DNA from: Petrolisthes cinctipes
Lineage: Eukaryota > Arthropoda > Malacostraca > Decapoda > Porcellanidae
Reading direction: 5' to 3'
NCBI GenBank assembly: GCA_033782935.1
Contig: JAWQEG010000286.1
Location: 2,741,501 to 2,805,500 of the forward strand
DNA length: 64,000 bases
The notes beneath the pieces were generated by a model. It did no database searches. It was not told the origin of the DNA and saw only the letters and a program-made list of their open reading frames with translations. Of this stretch, positions 49,501 to 61,948 are shown one piece after another (position 1 is the first letter of the stretch; each line of letters begins with the position of its first letter). The position numbers and the translations under genes were made by a program.

Positions 49501-51290
49501 GTCCCAAAACATGCTCAAAATCGATGTTTTAGGTGCCCAAAAGTCGATATGTGCATGCATCTTCAGTACCTGTTTATATCTCAAATTTAGGCTCAAAACA
49601 CCCGAAAATTCGATATTTTGGGGTCCCAGAAGCGATCTGTACATGCCTACTCCGTGTTAGAGTATTTTCAAAATACAGGCCCAAAACATGCTGAAAATCG
49701 ATAATTTAGATGCCCAAAGTCAATATGTGCATGTATCTTCTGTACCCGTTTATATCTCAAATTCAGGCTCAAAACACCCGAAAATTCGATATTTTGGGGT
49801 CCCAGAAGCAATCTGTACATGCCTAGTCAGTGCTAGAATATTTTCAAAATATAGGCTAAAAACATGCTAAAAATCGATATTTTAGGTGCGTAAAGGCGAT
49901 ATCTCAAATTCAGTCCCAAAACACCCGAAAATTCTATATTTAGGGGTCCCAGAAGCGATCTGTACATGCCTACTCCGTGTTAGAGTATTTTCAAAATACA
50001 GGCCAGAAACATACTGAAAATCGATCTTTTAGGTGCCCAAAAGTCGATCTGTGCATGCATCTTCTGTACCCGTTTATATCTCAAATTCTGGCCCTAAACA
50101 CCCGAAAATTCGATATTTTTGGGTCTCAGAAGCGATCGGTACATGCCTACTCAGTGCTAGAATGTTTTAAAAATATAGGCTCAAAACATGCTCAAAATCG
50201 ATATTTTAGGAGCCCAAAAGTCGATATGTGCATGCATCTTCTGTACTCGTTTATATCTCAAATACAAGCTCAAAACACCCGAAAATTCGATATTTTGGGG
50301 TCCCAGAAGCGATCTGTACATGCCTACTCAGTGCTAGAATATTTTCAAAATATAGGCTCAAAACATGCTATAAATCGATATTTTAGGTGCGTAAAGGCGA
50401 TATCTCAAATTCAGGCCCAAAACACCCGAAAATTCGATATTTTGGGGTCCTAGAAGCGATCTGTACATGCCTACTCCGTGTTAGAGTATTTTCAAAATAC
50501 AGGCCCAAAACATGCTCAAAATCGATGTTTTAGGTGCCCAAAAGTCGATATGTGCATGCATCTTCAGTACCCGTTTATATCTCAAATTCAGGCTCAAAAC
50601 ACCCGAAAATTCGATATTTTGGGGTCTCAGAAGCGAACTGTACATGCCTACTCCGTGTTAGAGTATTTTCAAAATACAGGCCCAAAACATGCTGAAAATC
50701 GATATTTTAGGTGCCCAAAAGTCGATAAGTATCGTTCATGCATCTTCTGTACTCGTTTATATCTCAAATTTTGGCTCAAAACACCCGAAAATTCGATATT
50801 TTGGGGTCCCAGAAGCGATCTATACATGCCTACTCAGTGCTAGAATATTTTCAAAATATAGGCTCAAAACAAGCTAAAAATCGATATTTTAGGTGCGCAA
50901 AGGCGATATCTCAAATTAAGTCCCAAAACACCAGAAAATTCTATATTTAGGGGTCCCAGAAGCGATCTGTACATGCCTACTCCGTGTTAGAGTATTTTCA
51001 TAATACAGGCCAAAAACATGCTGAAAATCAATCTTTTAGGTGCCCAAAAGTCGATATGTGCATGCATCTTCTGTACCCGTTTATATCTCAAATTCTGGCC
51101 CTAAACACCCGAAAATTCGATATTTTGGGGTCCCAGAAGCGATCTGTACATGCCTACTCAGTGCTAGAATGTTTTCAAAATATAGGCTCAAAACATGCTC
51201 AAAATCGATATTTTAGGTGCCCAAAAGTCGATATGTGCATGCATCTTCTGTACTCGTTTATATCTCAAATTCAGCTCAAAACACCCGAAA

Positions 51291-51307
51291 ATTCGATATT
51301 TTCGGGT
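51291..51307 (+). other. CENP-B-box-like 17-bp variant
   Basis: ATTCGATATTTTCGGGT fits the mammalian CENP-B box core nTTCGnnnnAnnCGGGn at eight of nine core positions, with only the central A replaced by T. The ordinary monomer has GGGG here and fits seven of nine. This C is a single variant that I saw at this spacing once. It is a resemblance only; binding is not implied. Confidence 0.3.
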
Positions 51308-52524
51308 CCCAGAAGCTATCTGTACATGCCTACTTAGTGCTAGAATATTTTCAAAATATAGGCTCAAAACATGCTAAAAATCGATATTTTAGGTGAGTAA
51401 AGGCGATTTCTCAAATTCAGGCCCAAAACACCCGAAAATTCGTTATTTTGGGGTCCCAGAAGCGATCTGTACATGCCTACTCCGTGTTAGAGTATTTTCA
51501 AAATACAGGCTCAAAACATGCTCAAATTCGATGTTTTAGGTGCCCAAAAGTCGATATGTAAATGCATCTTCAGTACCGGTTTATATCTCAAATTCAGGCT
51601 CAAAACACCCGAAAATTTGATATTTTGGGGTCCCAGAAGCGATCTGTACATGCCTACTCAGTGCTAGAATATTTTCTAATTATAGGCTAAAAACATGCTA
51701 AAAATCGATATTTTAGGTGCGTAAAGGCGATATCTCAAATTAAGGCCCAAAACACCCGAAAATTCTATATTTAGGGGTCCCAGAAGCGATCTGTACATGC
51801 CTACTCCGTGTTAGAGTATTTTCAAAATACAGGCCAAAATCATATTGAAAATCGTTCCTTTAGGTGCCCAAAAGTCGATATGTGCATGCATCTTCTGTAC
51901 TCGTTTATATCTCAAATTCAAGCTCAAAACACCCGAAAATTCGATATTTTGGGGTCCCAGAAGCGATCTGTACATGCCTACTCAGTGCTAGAATATTTTC
52001 AAAATATAGGCTCAAAACATGCTAAAAATCGATATTTTAGGTGCGTAAAGGCGATATCTCAAATTCAGGCCCAAAACACCCAAAAATTCGATATTTAGGG
52101 GTCCCAGAAGCGATCTGTACATGCCTACTCCTTGTTAGAGTATTTTCAAAATACAGGCCAAAAACATGCTCAAAATCGATGTTTTAGGTGCCGAAAAGTC
52201 GATATGTGCATGCATCTTCAGTACCCGTTTATATCTCAAATTCAGGCTCAAAACACCCGAAAATTCGATATTTTGGGGTCCCAGAAGCGATCTGTACATG
52301 CCTACTCCGTGTTAGAGTATTTTTAAAATACAGGCCCAAAACATGCTGAAAATCGATATATTAGATGCCCAAAGTCAATATGTGCATGTATCTTCTGTAC
52401 CCGTTTATATATCAAATTCAGGCTCAAAACACCCGAAAATTCAATATTTTGGGGTCCCAGAAGTGATCTGTACATGCCTACTCCGTGTTAGAGTATTTTC
52501 AAAATTCAGGCCCAAAACATGCTG

Positions 52525-52611
52525 AAAATCGATATTTTTGGTGCCCAAAGTCAATATGTGTATGCATCTTCTATACTCGTTTATATCTGATATTCAGGCT
52601 CAAAACACCCG
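52525..52611 (+). repeat. A-half variant TTTTTGGTGCCCAAAGTCAA (87 bp)
   Basis: This A half reads GATATTTTTGGTGCCCAAAG, then TCAATATGTGTATGCATCTTC and TATACTCG. It is 87 bp long. It usually follows a B1 half carrying AAAATTCAGGCCC rather than AAAATACAGGCCC. An early sub-variant with GATATTATTGGTGCCCTAAG is confined to the left part of the window (near 258, 2300, 3840 and 7980), so it marks related blocks there. Confidence 0.75.
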
Positions 52612-53714
52612 AAAATTCGATATTTTGGGGTCCCAGAAGCGATCTGTACATGCCTACTCCGTGTTAGAGTATTTTCAAAATACATGCCCAAAACATGCTG
52701 AAAATCGATATTATAGATGCCCAAAGTCAATATGTGCATGTATCTTCTGTACCCGTTTATATCTCAAATTCATGCTCAAAACACCCGAAAATTCAATATT
52801 TTTGGGTCCCAGAAACAAACTGTACATGCCTACTCAGTGCTAGAATATTTTCAAAATATAGGCTAAAAACATGCTAAAAATCGATATTTTAGGTGCCAAA
52901 ATGTCGATATCTCAAATTAAGGCCCAAAACACCCGAAAATTCGATATTTAGGGGTCCCAGAAGCGATCTGTACATGCCTACTCCGTGTTAGAGTATTTTC
53001 AAAATACAGGCCCAAAACATGCTCAAAATCGATGTTTTAGGTGCCAAAAAGTCGATATGTGCATGCACCTTCAGTATCCGTTTATATCTCAAATTCAGGC
53101 TCAAATCACCCGAAAATTCGATATTTTGGGGTCCCAGAAGCGATCTGTAGATGCCTACTCCGTGTTAGAGTATTTTCAAAATACATGCCCAAAACATGCT
53201 GAAAATCGATATTTTAGATGCCCAAAGTCAATTTGTGCATTTATCTTCTGTACCCGTTTATATCTCAAATTCAGGCTCAAAACACCCGAAAATTCAATAT
53301 TTTGGGGTCCCAGAAGGAATCTGTACATGCCTACTCAGTGCTAGAATATTTTCAAAATATAGGCTCAAAACATGCTCAAAATCGATATTTTAGGTGCCCA
53401 AAAGTCGATATGTGCATGCATCTTCTGTACTCGTTTATATCTCAAATTCAAGCTCAAAACACCCGAAAATTCGATATTTTGGGGTCCCAGAAGCGATCTG
53501 TACATGCCTATTTCGTATTAGAGTATTTTCAAAATACATGCCCAAAACATGCTGAAAATCGATATTTTAGATGCCCAAAGTCAATATGTGCATGTATCTT
53601 CTGTACCCGTTTATATCTCAAATTCTGGCTCAAAACACCCAAAAATTCAATATTTTGGGGTCCCAGAAGCAATCTGTACATGCCTACTCAGTGCTAGAAT
53701 ATTTTCAAAATATA

Positions 53715-55543
53715 GGCTAAAAACATGCTAAAAATCGATCTTTTAGGTGCCAAAAAGTCGATATCTCAAATTCAGTCCCAAAACACCCGAAAATTCTATA
53801 TTTAGGGGTCCCAGAAGCGATCTGTACATGCCTACTCCGTGTTAGAGTATTTTCAAAATACAGGCCAAAAACATACTGAAAATCGGTCTTTTAGGTGCCC
53901 AAAAGTCGATATGTGCATGCATCTTCTGTACCCGTTTATATCTCAAATTCTGGCCCTAAACACCCGAAAATTCGATATTTTTGGGTCCCAGAAGCGATCT
54001 GTACATGCCTACTCAGTGCTAGAATGTTTTCAAAATATAGGCTCAAAACATGCTCAAAATCGATATTTTAGGTGCCTAAAACTCGATATGTGCATGCATC
54101 TTCTGTACTCGTTTATATCTCAAATTAAAGCTCAAAACACGCGAAAATTCGATATTTTGGGGTCCTAGAAGCGATCTGTACATGCCTACTCAGTGCTAGA
54201 ATATTTTCAAAATATAGGCTCAAAACATGCTAAAAATCGATATTTTAGGTGCGTAAAGGCGATATCTCAAATTCAGGCCAAAAACACCCGAAAATTCGAT
54301 ATTTAGGGGTCCCAGAAGCGATCTGTACATGCCTACTCCGTGTTAGAGTATTTTCAAAATACAGGACCAAAACATACTGAAAATCGATCTTTTAGGTGCC
54401 CAAAAGTCGATATGTGCATGCATCTTCTGTACCCGTTTATATCTCAAATTCTGGCCCTAAACACCCGAAAATTCGATATTTTGGGGTCCCAGAAGCGATC
54501 TGTACATGCCTACTCAGTGCTAGAATATTTTCAAAATATAGGCTCAAAACATGCTAAAAATCGATATTTTAGGTGCGTAAAGGCGATATCTCAAATTCAG
54601 TCCCAAAACACCCGAAAATTCGATATTTAGGGGTCCCAGACGCGATCTGTACATGCCTACTCCGTGTTAGAGTATTTTCAAAATACAGGCCCAAAACATG
54701 CTCAAAATCGATGTTTTAGGTGCCCAAAAGTCGATATGTGCATGCATCTTCAGTACCCGTTTATATCTCAAATTCAGGCTCAAAACACCCGAAAATTCGA
54801 TAATTTGGGGTCCCAGAAGCGATCTGTACATGCCTACTCCGTGTTAGAGTATTTTCAAAATACAGGCCCAAAATATGTTGAAAATCGATAATTTAGATGC
54901 CCAAAGTCAATATGTGCATGGATCTTCTGTACCCGTTTATATCTCAAATTCTGGCTCAAAACACCCGAAAATTCAATATTTTGGGGTCCCAGAAGCAATC
55001 TGTACATGCCTACTCAGTGCTAAAATATTTTCAAAATATAGGCTAAAAAGATGCTAAAAATGGATATTTTAGGTGCCAAAAAGTCGATATCTCAAATTCA
55101 GTCCCAAAACACCAGAAACTTCGATATTTAGGGGTCCCAGAAGCGATCTGTACATGCCTACTTCGTGTGAGAGTATTTTCAAAATACAGGCCAAAAATAT
55201 ACTGAAAATCGATCTTTTATGTGCCCAAAAGTCGATATGTGCATGCATCTTCTGTACCCGTTTATATCTCAAATTCTGGCCCTGAACACCCGAAAATTCG
55301 ATATTTTGGGGTCCCAGAAGCGATCTGTACATGCCTATTCCGTGTTAGAATATTTTCAAAATTCAGGCCCTAAACATGCTGAATATCGATATTTTTGGTG
55401 CCCAAAGTCAATATGTGTATGCGTCTTCTATACTTGTTTATATCTCAAATTCAGGCTCAAAACACCCGATAATTCGATATTTTGGGGTCCCAGAAGCGAT
55501 CTGTACATGCCTACTCAGTGCTAGAATATTTTCAAAATATAGG
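53715..55543 (+). repeat. 3.96-kb-period super-repeat copy 1 (partner 57674-59502)
   Basis: Ordered marks recur at offset 3959: GATCTTTTAGGTGCCAAAAA, AATCGGTCTTTTAGG, GTGCCTAAAACTCGATATG, AACACGCGAAAATTCG, GGTCCTAGAAGCG, ACAGGACCAAAACATAC, CCCAGACGCGATC, AAATATGTTGAAAATCG, AAAAAGATGCTAAAAATG, CTTCGTGTGAGAG and CCCTAAACATGCTGAATATC. The match ends near 55543, where the second copy skips one S2 unit. Confidence 0.86.
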
Positions 55544-55683
55544 CCCAAAACATGCTAAAAATCGATATTTTAGGTGAGTAAAGGCGATATCTCAAATTCA
55601 TGCCCAAAACACCCGAAACATCAATATTTAGGGGTCCCAGAAGCGATCTGTACATGCCTACTCCGTGTTAGAGTATTTTCAAA

Positions 55684-56100
55684 ATACAGGCCCAAAACAT
55701 GCTCAAAATCGATGTTTTAGGTGCCAAAAAGTCGATATGTGCATGCATCTTCTGTACCCGTTTATATCTCAAATTCAGGCTCAAAACACCCGAAAATTCG
55801 ATATTTTGGGGCCCCAGAAGCGATCTGTACATGCCTACTCCGTGTTAGAGTATTTTCAAAATACAGGCCCAAAACATGCTGAAAATCGATATTTTAGATG
55901 CCCAAAGTCAATATGTGCATGTATCTTCTGTACCCGTTTATATCTCCAATTCAGGCTCAAAACACCCGAAAATTCAATATTTTGGGGTCCCAGAAGCAAT
56001 CTGTACCTGCCTATTCAGTGATAGAATATTTTCAAAATATAAGCTAAAAACATGCTAAAAATCGATATTTTAGGTGCCAAAAAGTCGATATCTCAAATAA
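55684..56100 (+). repeat. Continuation of the super-repeat, offset 3812
   Basis: The partner is about 59496-59912. Marks are GGGGCCCCAGAAGCG, TATATCTCCAATTCAGG, CTGTACCTGCCTA, CAGTGATAGAATATTTTC and ATATAAGCTAAAAAC. The offset falls from 3959 to 3812, exactly 147 bp. This equals one S2 monomer (variant GTGAGTAAAGGCG, near 55576) that is missing from the second copy. Confidence 0.8.
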
Positions 56101-56211
56101 AGGCCCAAAACACCCGAAAATTCGATATTTAGGGGTCCCAGAAGCGATCTGTACATGCCTACTCAGTGCTAGAATATTTTCAAAATATAGGCTCAAAACA
56201 TGCTCAAAATC

Positions 56212-57245
56212 GATATTTTAGGTGCCCAAAAGTCGCTATGTGCATGCATCTTCTGTACTCGTTTATATCTCAAATTCAGGCTCAAAACACTCGAAAATTC
56301 GATATTTTGGGGTCCCAGAAGCGATCTGTACATGCCTACTCAGTGCTAGAATATTTTCAAAATATAGGCTAAAAACATGCTAAAAATCGATGTTTTAGGT
56401 GCCAAAAAGTCGATATCTCAAATTAAGGCCCAAAACACTCGAAAATTCGATATTTAGGGGTCCCAGAAGCGATCCGTACATGCCTACTCGGTGTTAGAGT
56501 ATTTTCAAAATACAGGCCAAAAACATACTGAAAATCGATCTTTTAGGTGCCCAAAAGTCGATATGTGCATGCATTTTCTGTACCCGTTTATATCTCAAAT
56601 TCTGGCCCTAAACACCCGAAAATTCGATATTTTTGGGTCCCAGAAGCGATCTGTACATGCCTACTCAGTGCTAGAATGTTTTCAAAATATAGGCTCAAAA
56701 CATGCTCAAAATCGATATTTTAGGTGCCCAAAAGTCGCTATGTGCATGCATCTTCTGTACTCGTTTATATCTCAAATTCAGGCTCAAAACACCCGAAAAT
56801 TCGATATTTTGGGGTCCCAGAAGCGATCTGTATATGCCTACTCAGTGCTAGAATATTTTCAAAATATAGGCTCAAAACATGCTAAAAATCGATATTTTAG
56901 GTGCGTAAAGGCGATATCTCATATTAAGGCCTAAAACACCCGAAAATTCGATATTTAGGGGTCCCAGAAGAGTATTAGAGTATTTTCAAAATACAGGCCA
57001 AAAACATACTGAAAATCGATTTTTTAGGTGCCCAAAAGTCGATATGTGCATGCATCTTCTGTACCCGTTTATATCTCAAATTCTGGCCCTAAACACCCGA
57101 AAATTCGATATTTTTGGGTCCCAGAAGCGATCTATACATGCCTACTAAGTTCTAGAATGTTTTCAAAATATAGGCTAAAAAGATGCTAAATACCGATATT
57201 TTAGGTGCCAAAAAGTCGATATCTCAAATTCAGTCCCAAAACACC
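56212..57245 (+). repeat. Block duplicated at 61201-62216 (offset 4989)
   Basis: Both copies contain GTCGCTATGTGCATG, CATGCCTACTCGGTGTTAG, CATGCATTTTCTGTACCC, GAAGAGTATTAGAGTATTTT, CATGCCTACTAAGT and AAAAAGATGCTAAATACCG. The offset is 4989, reduced by about 19 after a further deletion in the second copy near 62018. Confidence 0.82.
56960..57116 (+). repeat. 157-bp monomer with 20-bp net deletion in half B
   Basis: Phase points 56960 and 57117 are 157 bp apart. GAAG is followed by AGTATTAGAGTATTTT, so 25 bases covering the CGATCTGTACATG stretch are replaced by AGTAT, which looks like a copy of the downstream AGTAT. The same change is at 61949, so it predates the block duplication. Confidence 0.82.
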
Positions 57246-57673
57246 CGAAACTTCAATATTTAGGGGTCCCAGAAGCGATCTGTACATGCCTACTTCGTGC
57301 GAGAGTATTTTCAAAATACAGGCCAAAAACATACTGAAAATCGATCTTTAAGGTGCCCTAAAGTCGATATGTGCATGCATCTTCTGTACCAGTTTATATC
57401 TCAAATTCTGGCTCTAAACACCCGAAAATTCGATTTTTTAGGGTCCCAGAAGCGATCTGTACATGCCTATTCCGTGTTAGAGTATTTTCAAAATTCAGGC
57501 CCTAAACATGCTGAATATCGATATTTTTGGTGCCCAAAGTCAATAAGTGTATGCATCTTCTATACTTGTTTATATCTCAAATTCAGTCTCAAAACACCCG
57601 AAAATTCAATATTTTGGGGTCCCAGAAGCGATCTGTACATGCCTACTCAGTGCTAGAATGTTTTCAAAATATA

Positions 57674-59502
57674 GGCTCAAAACATGCTAAAAATCGATCT
57701 TTTAGGTGCCAAAAAGTCAATATCTCAAATTCAGTCCCAAAACACCCGAAAATTCTATATTTAGGGGTCCCAGAAGCGATCTGTACATGCCTACTCCGTG
57801 TTAGAGTATTTTCAAAATACAGGCCAAAAACATACTGAAAATCGGTCTTTTAGGTGCCCAAAAGTCGATATGTGCATGCATCTTCTGTACCCGTTTATAT
57901 CTCAAATTCTGGCCCTAAACACCCGAAAATTCGATATTTTTGGGTCCCAGAAGCGATCTGTACATGCCTACTCAGTGCTAGAATGTTTTCAAAATATAGG
58001 CTCAAAACATGCTCAAAATCGATATTTTAGGTGCCTAAAACTCGATATGTGCATTCATCTTCTGTACTCGTTTATATCTCAAATTCAAGCTCAAAACACG
58101 CGAAAATTCGATATTTTGGGGTCCTAGAAGCGATCTGTACATGCCTACTCAGTGCTAGAATATTTTCAAAATATAGGCTCAAAACATGCTAAAAATCGAT
58201 ATTTTAGGTGCGTAAAGGCGATATCTCAAATTCAGGCCCAAAACACCCGAAAATTCGATATTTAGGGGTCCCAGAAGCGATCTGTACATGCCTACTCCGT
58301 GTTAGAGTATTTTAAAAATACAGGACCAAAACATACTGAAAATCGATCTTTTAGGTGCCCAAAAGTCGATATGTGCATGCATCTTCTGTACCTGTTTATA
58401 TCTCAAATTCTGGCCCTAAACACCCGAAAATTCGATATTTTGGGGTCCCAGAAGCGATCTGTACATGCCTACTCAGTGCTAGAATATTTTCAAAATATAG
58501 GATCAAAACATGCTAAAAATCGATATTTTAGGTGCGTAAAGGCGATATCTCAAATTCAGTCCCAAAACACCCGAAAATTCGATATTTAGGGGTCCCAGAC
58601 GCGATCTGTACATGCCTACTCCGTGTTAGAGTATTTTCAAAATACAGGCCCAAAACATGCTCAAAATCGATGTTTTAGGTGCCCAAAAGTCGATATGTGC
58701 ATGCATCTTCAGTACCCGTTTATATCTCAAATTCAGGCTCAAAACACCCGAAAATTCGATATTTTGGGGTCCCAGAAGCGATCCTTACATGCCTACTCCG
58801 TGTTAGAGTATTTTCAAAATACAGGCCCAAAATATGTTGAAAATCGATAATTTAGATGCCCAAAGTCAATATGTGCATGTATCTTCTGTACCCGTTTATA
58901 TCTCAAATTCAGGCTCAAAACACCCGAAAATTCAATATTTTGGGGTCCCAGAAGCAATCTGTACATGCCTACTCAGTGCTAAAATATTTTCAAAATATAG
59001 GCTAAAAAGATGCTAAAAATCGATATTTTAGGTGCCAAAAAGTCGATATCTCAAATTCAGTCCCAAAACACCCGAAACTTCGATATTTAGGGGTCCCAGA
59101 AGCGATCTGTACATGCCTACTTCGTGTGAGAGTATTTTCAAAATACAGGCCAAAAATATACTGAAAATCGATCTTTTAGGTGCCTAAAAGTCGATATGTG
59201 CATGCATCTTCTGTACCCGTTTATATCTCAAATTCTGGCCCTGAACACCCGAAAATTCGATATTTTGGGGTCCCAGAAGCGATCTGTACATGCCTATTCC
59301 GTGTTAGAGTATTTTCAAATTTCAGGCCCTAAACATGCTGAATATCGATATTTTTGGTGCCCAAAGTCAATATGTGTATGCATCTTCTATACTTGTTTAT
59401 ATCTCAAATTCAGGCTCAAAACACCCGAAAATTCGATATTTTGGGGTCCCAGAAGCGATCTGTACATGCCTACTCAGTGCTAGAATATTTTCAAAATACA
59501 GG
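57674..59502 (+). repeat. 3.96-kb-period super-repeat copy 2
   Basis: This is the partner of 53715-55543 with the same ordered marks. Differences are few: CGATCCTTACATGCC near 58780, CAGGATCAAAACATG near 58500 and TTTTCAAATTTCAGGCCC near 59315. Confidence 0.85.
58663..58750 (+). repeat. A-half variant with GATGTTTTAGG and CTTCAGTACCCG (88 bp)
   Basis: This A half reads ATCGATGTTTTAGGTGCC and CATCTTCAGTACCCGTTTAT. It typically follows a B1 half with AAAATACAGGCCCAAAACAT. The class recurs across the window (for example near 601, 2647, 14639, 23352, 47289, 50520 and 54710). A sub-variant with GCATTTTCAGTACCCG marks the 14.7, 15.8, 16.3 and 23.4-23.9 kb region. Confidence 0.75.
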
Positions 59503-59939
59503 CCCAAAACATGCTCAAAATCGATGTTTTAGGTGCCAAAAAGTCGATATGTGCATGAATCTTCAGTACCCGTTTATATCTCAAATTCAGGCTCAAAACA
59601 CCCGAAAATTCGATATTTTGGGGCCCCAGAAGCGATCTGTACATGCCTACTCCGTGTTAGAGTATTTTCAAAATACATTTCCAAAACATGCTGAAAATCG
59701 ATATTTTAGATGCCCAAAGTCAATATGTGCATGAATCTTCTGTACCCGTTTATATCTCCAATTCAGGCTCAAAACACCCGAAAATTCAATATTTTGGTGT
59801 CCCAGAAGCAATCTGTACCTGCCTACTCAGTGATAGAATATTTTCAAAATATAAGCTAAAAACATGCTAAAAATCGATATTTTAGGTGCCAAAAAGTCGA
59901 TATCTCAAATAAGGGCCCAAATCACCCGAAAATTCGATA

Positions 59940-60900
59940 TTTAGGGGTCCCAGAAGCGATCTGTACATGCCTACTCCGTGTTAGAGTATTTTCAAATTTC
60001 AGGCCAAAAATATACCTAAAATCGATCTTTTAGGTGCCCAAAAGTCGATATGTGCATGCATCTTCTGTTCCCGTTTATATATCAAATTCTGGTCCTAAGC
60101 ACCCGAAAATTCGATATTTTTGGGTCCCAGAAGCGATCTGTACATGCCTACTCAGTGCTAGAATGTTTTCAAAATATAGGCTCAAAACATGCTCAAAATC
60201 GATATTTTAGGTGCTCAAAAGTCAATTTGTGCATGCATCTTCTGTACTCGTTTATATCTCAAATTCAAGCTCAAAACACCCTAAAATTCGATATTTTGGG
60301 GTCCCAGAATTGATCTGTACATGCCTACTCAGTCCTAGAATATTTTCAAAATATTGCCTCAAAACATGCTAAAAATCGATATTTTAGGTGCGTAAAGGCG
60401 ATATCTCAAATTCAGGCCCAAAACACCCGAAAATTCGATATTTTGGGGTCCCAGAAGCGATCTGTACATGCCTACTCCGTGTTAGAGTATTTTCAAATTT
60501 CAGGCCAAAAATATACTGAAAATCGATCTTTTAGGTGCCCAAAAGTCGATATGTGCATGCATCTTCTGTACCCTTTTATATATCAAATTCTGGTCCTAAG
60601 CACCCGAAAATTCGATTTTTTTGGGTCCCAGAAGCGATCTGTACATGCCTACTCAGTGCTAGAATGTTTTCAAAATATAGGCTCAAAACATGCTCAAAAT
60701 CGATATTTTAGGTGCTCAAAAGTCAATTTGTGCATGCATCTTCTGTACTCGTTTATATCTCAAATTCAGGCTCAAAACACCCGAAAATTCGATATTTTGG
60801 GGTCCCAGAATCGATCTGTACATGCCTACTCAGTGCTAGAATATTTTCAAAATATAGCCTCAAAACATGCTAAAAATCGATATTTTAGGTACGTAAAGGC
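59940..60900 (+). repeat. Tandem trimer duplication, about 501 bp x 2
   Basis: The marks TTTTCAAATTTCAGGCC, AAAAATATAC, TATATATCAAATTCTGG, GGTCCTAAGCACCCG (60091 and 60592), GGTGCTCAAAAGTCAATTTG and ATATTGCCTC / ATATAGCCTC recur 501 bp apart. The second copy has ACCCTTTTATATATC and CGATTTTTTTGGGTC. A trimer built on S2 rather than S1 gives 501 bp instead of 502. Confidence 0.8.
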
Positions 60901-61195
60901 GATATCTCAAATTCAGGCCCAAAACACCCGAAAATTCGATATTTCGGGGTCCCAGAAGCGATCTGTACATGCCTACTCCGTGTTAGAGTATTTTTAAAAT
61001 TCATGCCCAAAACATGCTAAAAATCGATATTTTTGGTGCCCAAAGTCAATATGTGTATGCATCTTCTTTACTCGTTTATATCTCAAATTCAGGCTCAAAA
61101 CACCCGAAAATTCGATATTTTGGGGTCCCAGAAGCGATCTGTACATGCCTACTCAGTGCTAGAATGTTTTCAAAATATAGGCTCAAAACATGCTC

Positions 61196-61283
61196 AAAAT
61201 CGATATTTTAGGTGCCCAAAAGTCGCTATGTGCATGCATCTTCTGTACTCGTTTATATCTCAAATTCAGGCTCAAAACACCCG
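61196..61283 (+). repeat. Half-unit A (88 bp) of the satellite monomer
   Basis: Half A runs from AAAATCGATATTTT to ACACCCG. It holds the region GTGCATGCATCTTCTGTACT followed by CGTTTATAT, which is absent from short monomers. I aligned it by hand to half B with two single-base gaps in half A's or B's first third. The last 51 aligned bases from CGAT onward are equal in length, with 34 identities, and the opening 15 columns differ only by one gap. About 61 of 84 columns match overall. Half A is the more variable half: most diagnostic differences between monomer classes, and the S deletion, lie here. Confidence 0.85.
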
Positions 61284-61372
61284 AAAATTCGATATTTTGG
61301 GGTCCCAGAAGCGATCTGTACATGCCTACTCAGTGCTAGAATATTTTCAAAATATAGGCTAAAAACATGCTA
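61284..61372 (+). repeat. Half-unit B (89 bp) of the satellite monomer
   Basis: Half B starts with AAAATTCGATATTTTGGGGT, contains CCCAGAAGCGATCTGTACAT, and ends near AACATGCT. Two classes recur throughout the window. B1 carries CTCCGTGTTAGAGTATTTTC and then AAAATACAGGCC. B2 carries CTCAGTGCTAGAAT(A/G)TTTTC and then AAAATATAGGCT. B1 and B2 differ at several linked sites, so they behave as separate lineages whose order sets the higher-order repeat. This copy is B2. Confidence 0.85.
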
Positions 61373-61948
61373 AAAATCGATATTTTAGGTGCCAAAAAGT
61401 CGAAATCTCAAATTAAGGCCCAAACACTCGAAAATTCGATATTTAGGGGTCCCAGAAGCGATCTGTACATGCCTACTCGGTGTTAGAGTATTTTCAAAAT
61501 ACAGGCCAAAAACATACTGAAAATCGATCTTTTAGGTGCCCAAAAGTCGATATGTGCATGCATTTTCTGTACCCGTTTATATCTCAAATTCTGGTCCTAA
61601 ACACCCGAAAATTCGATATTTTTGGGTCCCAGAAGCGATCTGTACATGCCTACTCAGTGCTAGAATGTTTTCAAAATATAGGCTCAAAACATGCTCAAAA
61701 TCGATATTTTAGGTGCCCAAAAGTCAATATGTGCATGCATCTTCTGTACTTGTTTATATCTCAAATTCAAGCTCGAAACACCCGAAAATTCGATATTTTG
61801 GGGTCCCAGAATCGATCTGTACATGCCTACTCAGTGCTAGAATATTTTCACAATATAGGCTCAAAACAAGCTAAAAATCGATATTTTAGGTGCGTAAAGG
61901 CGATATCTCATATTAAGGCCCAAAACACCCGAAAATTCGATATTTAGG

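Larger units (their letters stand above)
49501..53714 (+). repeat. Mixed trimer zone
   Basis: This is regular satellite with L, S1 and S2 units in trimer-like order. Local marks are a small insertion giving GATAAGTATCGTTCATGC at about 50725, AAATTCAGCTCAAAAC with one G missing at about 51270, and TATATCTGATATTCAGG at 52581. Nothing other than satellite is present. Confidence 0.68.
61196..61372 (+). repeat. Reference long monomer (L, 177 bp) made of two half-units
   Basis: This unit is close to the consensus and is used here to define the monomer. Half A is 61196-61283 (88 bp) and half B is 61284-61372 (89 bp). The next half A starts at 61373, exactly 177 bp on. Both halves open with AAAA(T)TCGATATTTT, carry GG.GT.CCCA.AAG and a CGAT..TGT.CATGC block, and close with AGGCTCAAAAC or a near variant. 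This shared order shows that the 177-bp unit is an ancestral dimer. The ATCGAT near the start of half A is a ClaI-type site in most monomers, which predicts a 177/148-bp restriction ladder. This copy has GTCGCTATG instead of the usual GTCGATATG. Confidence 0.9.
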
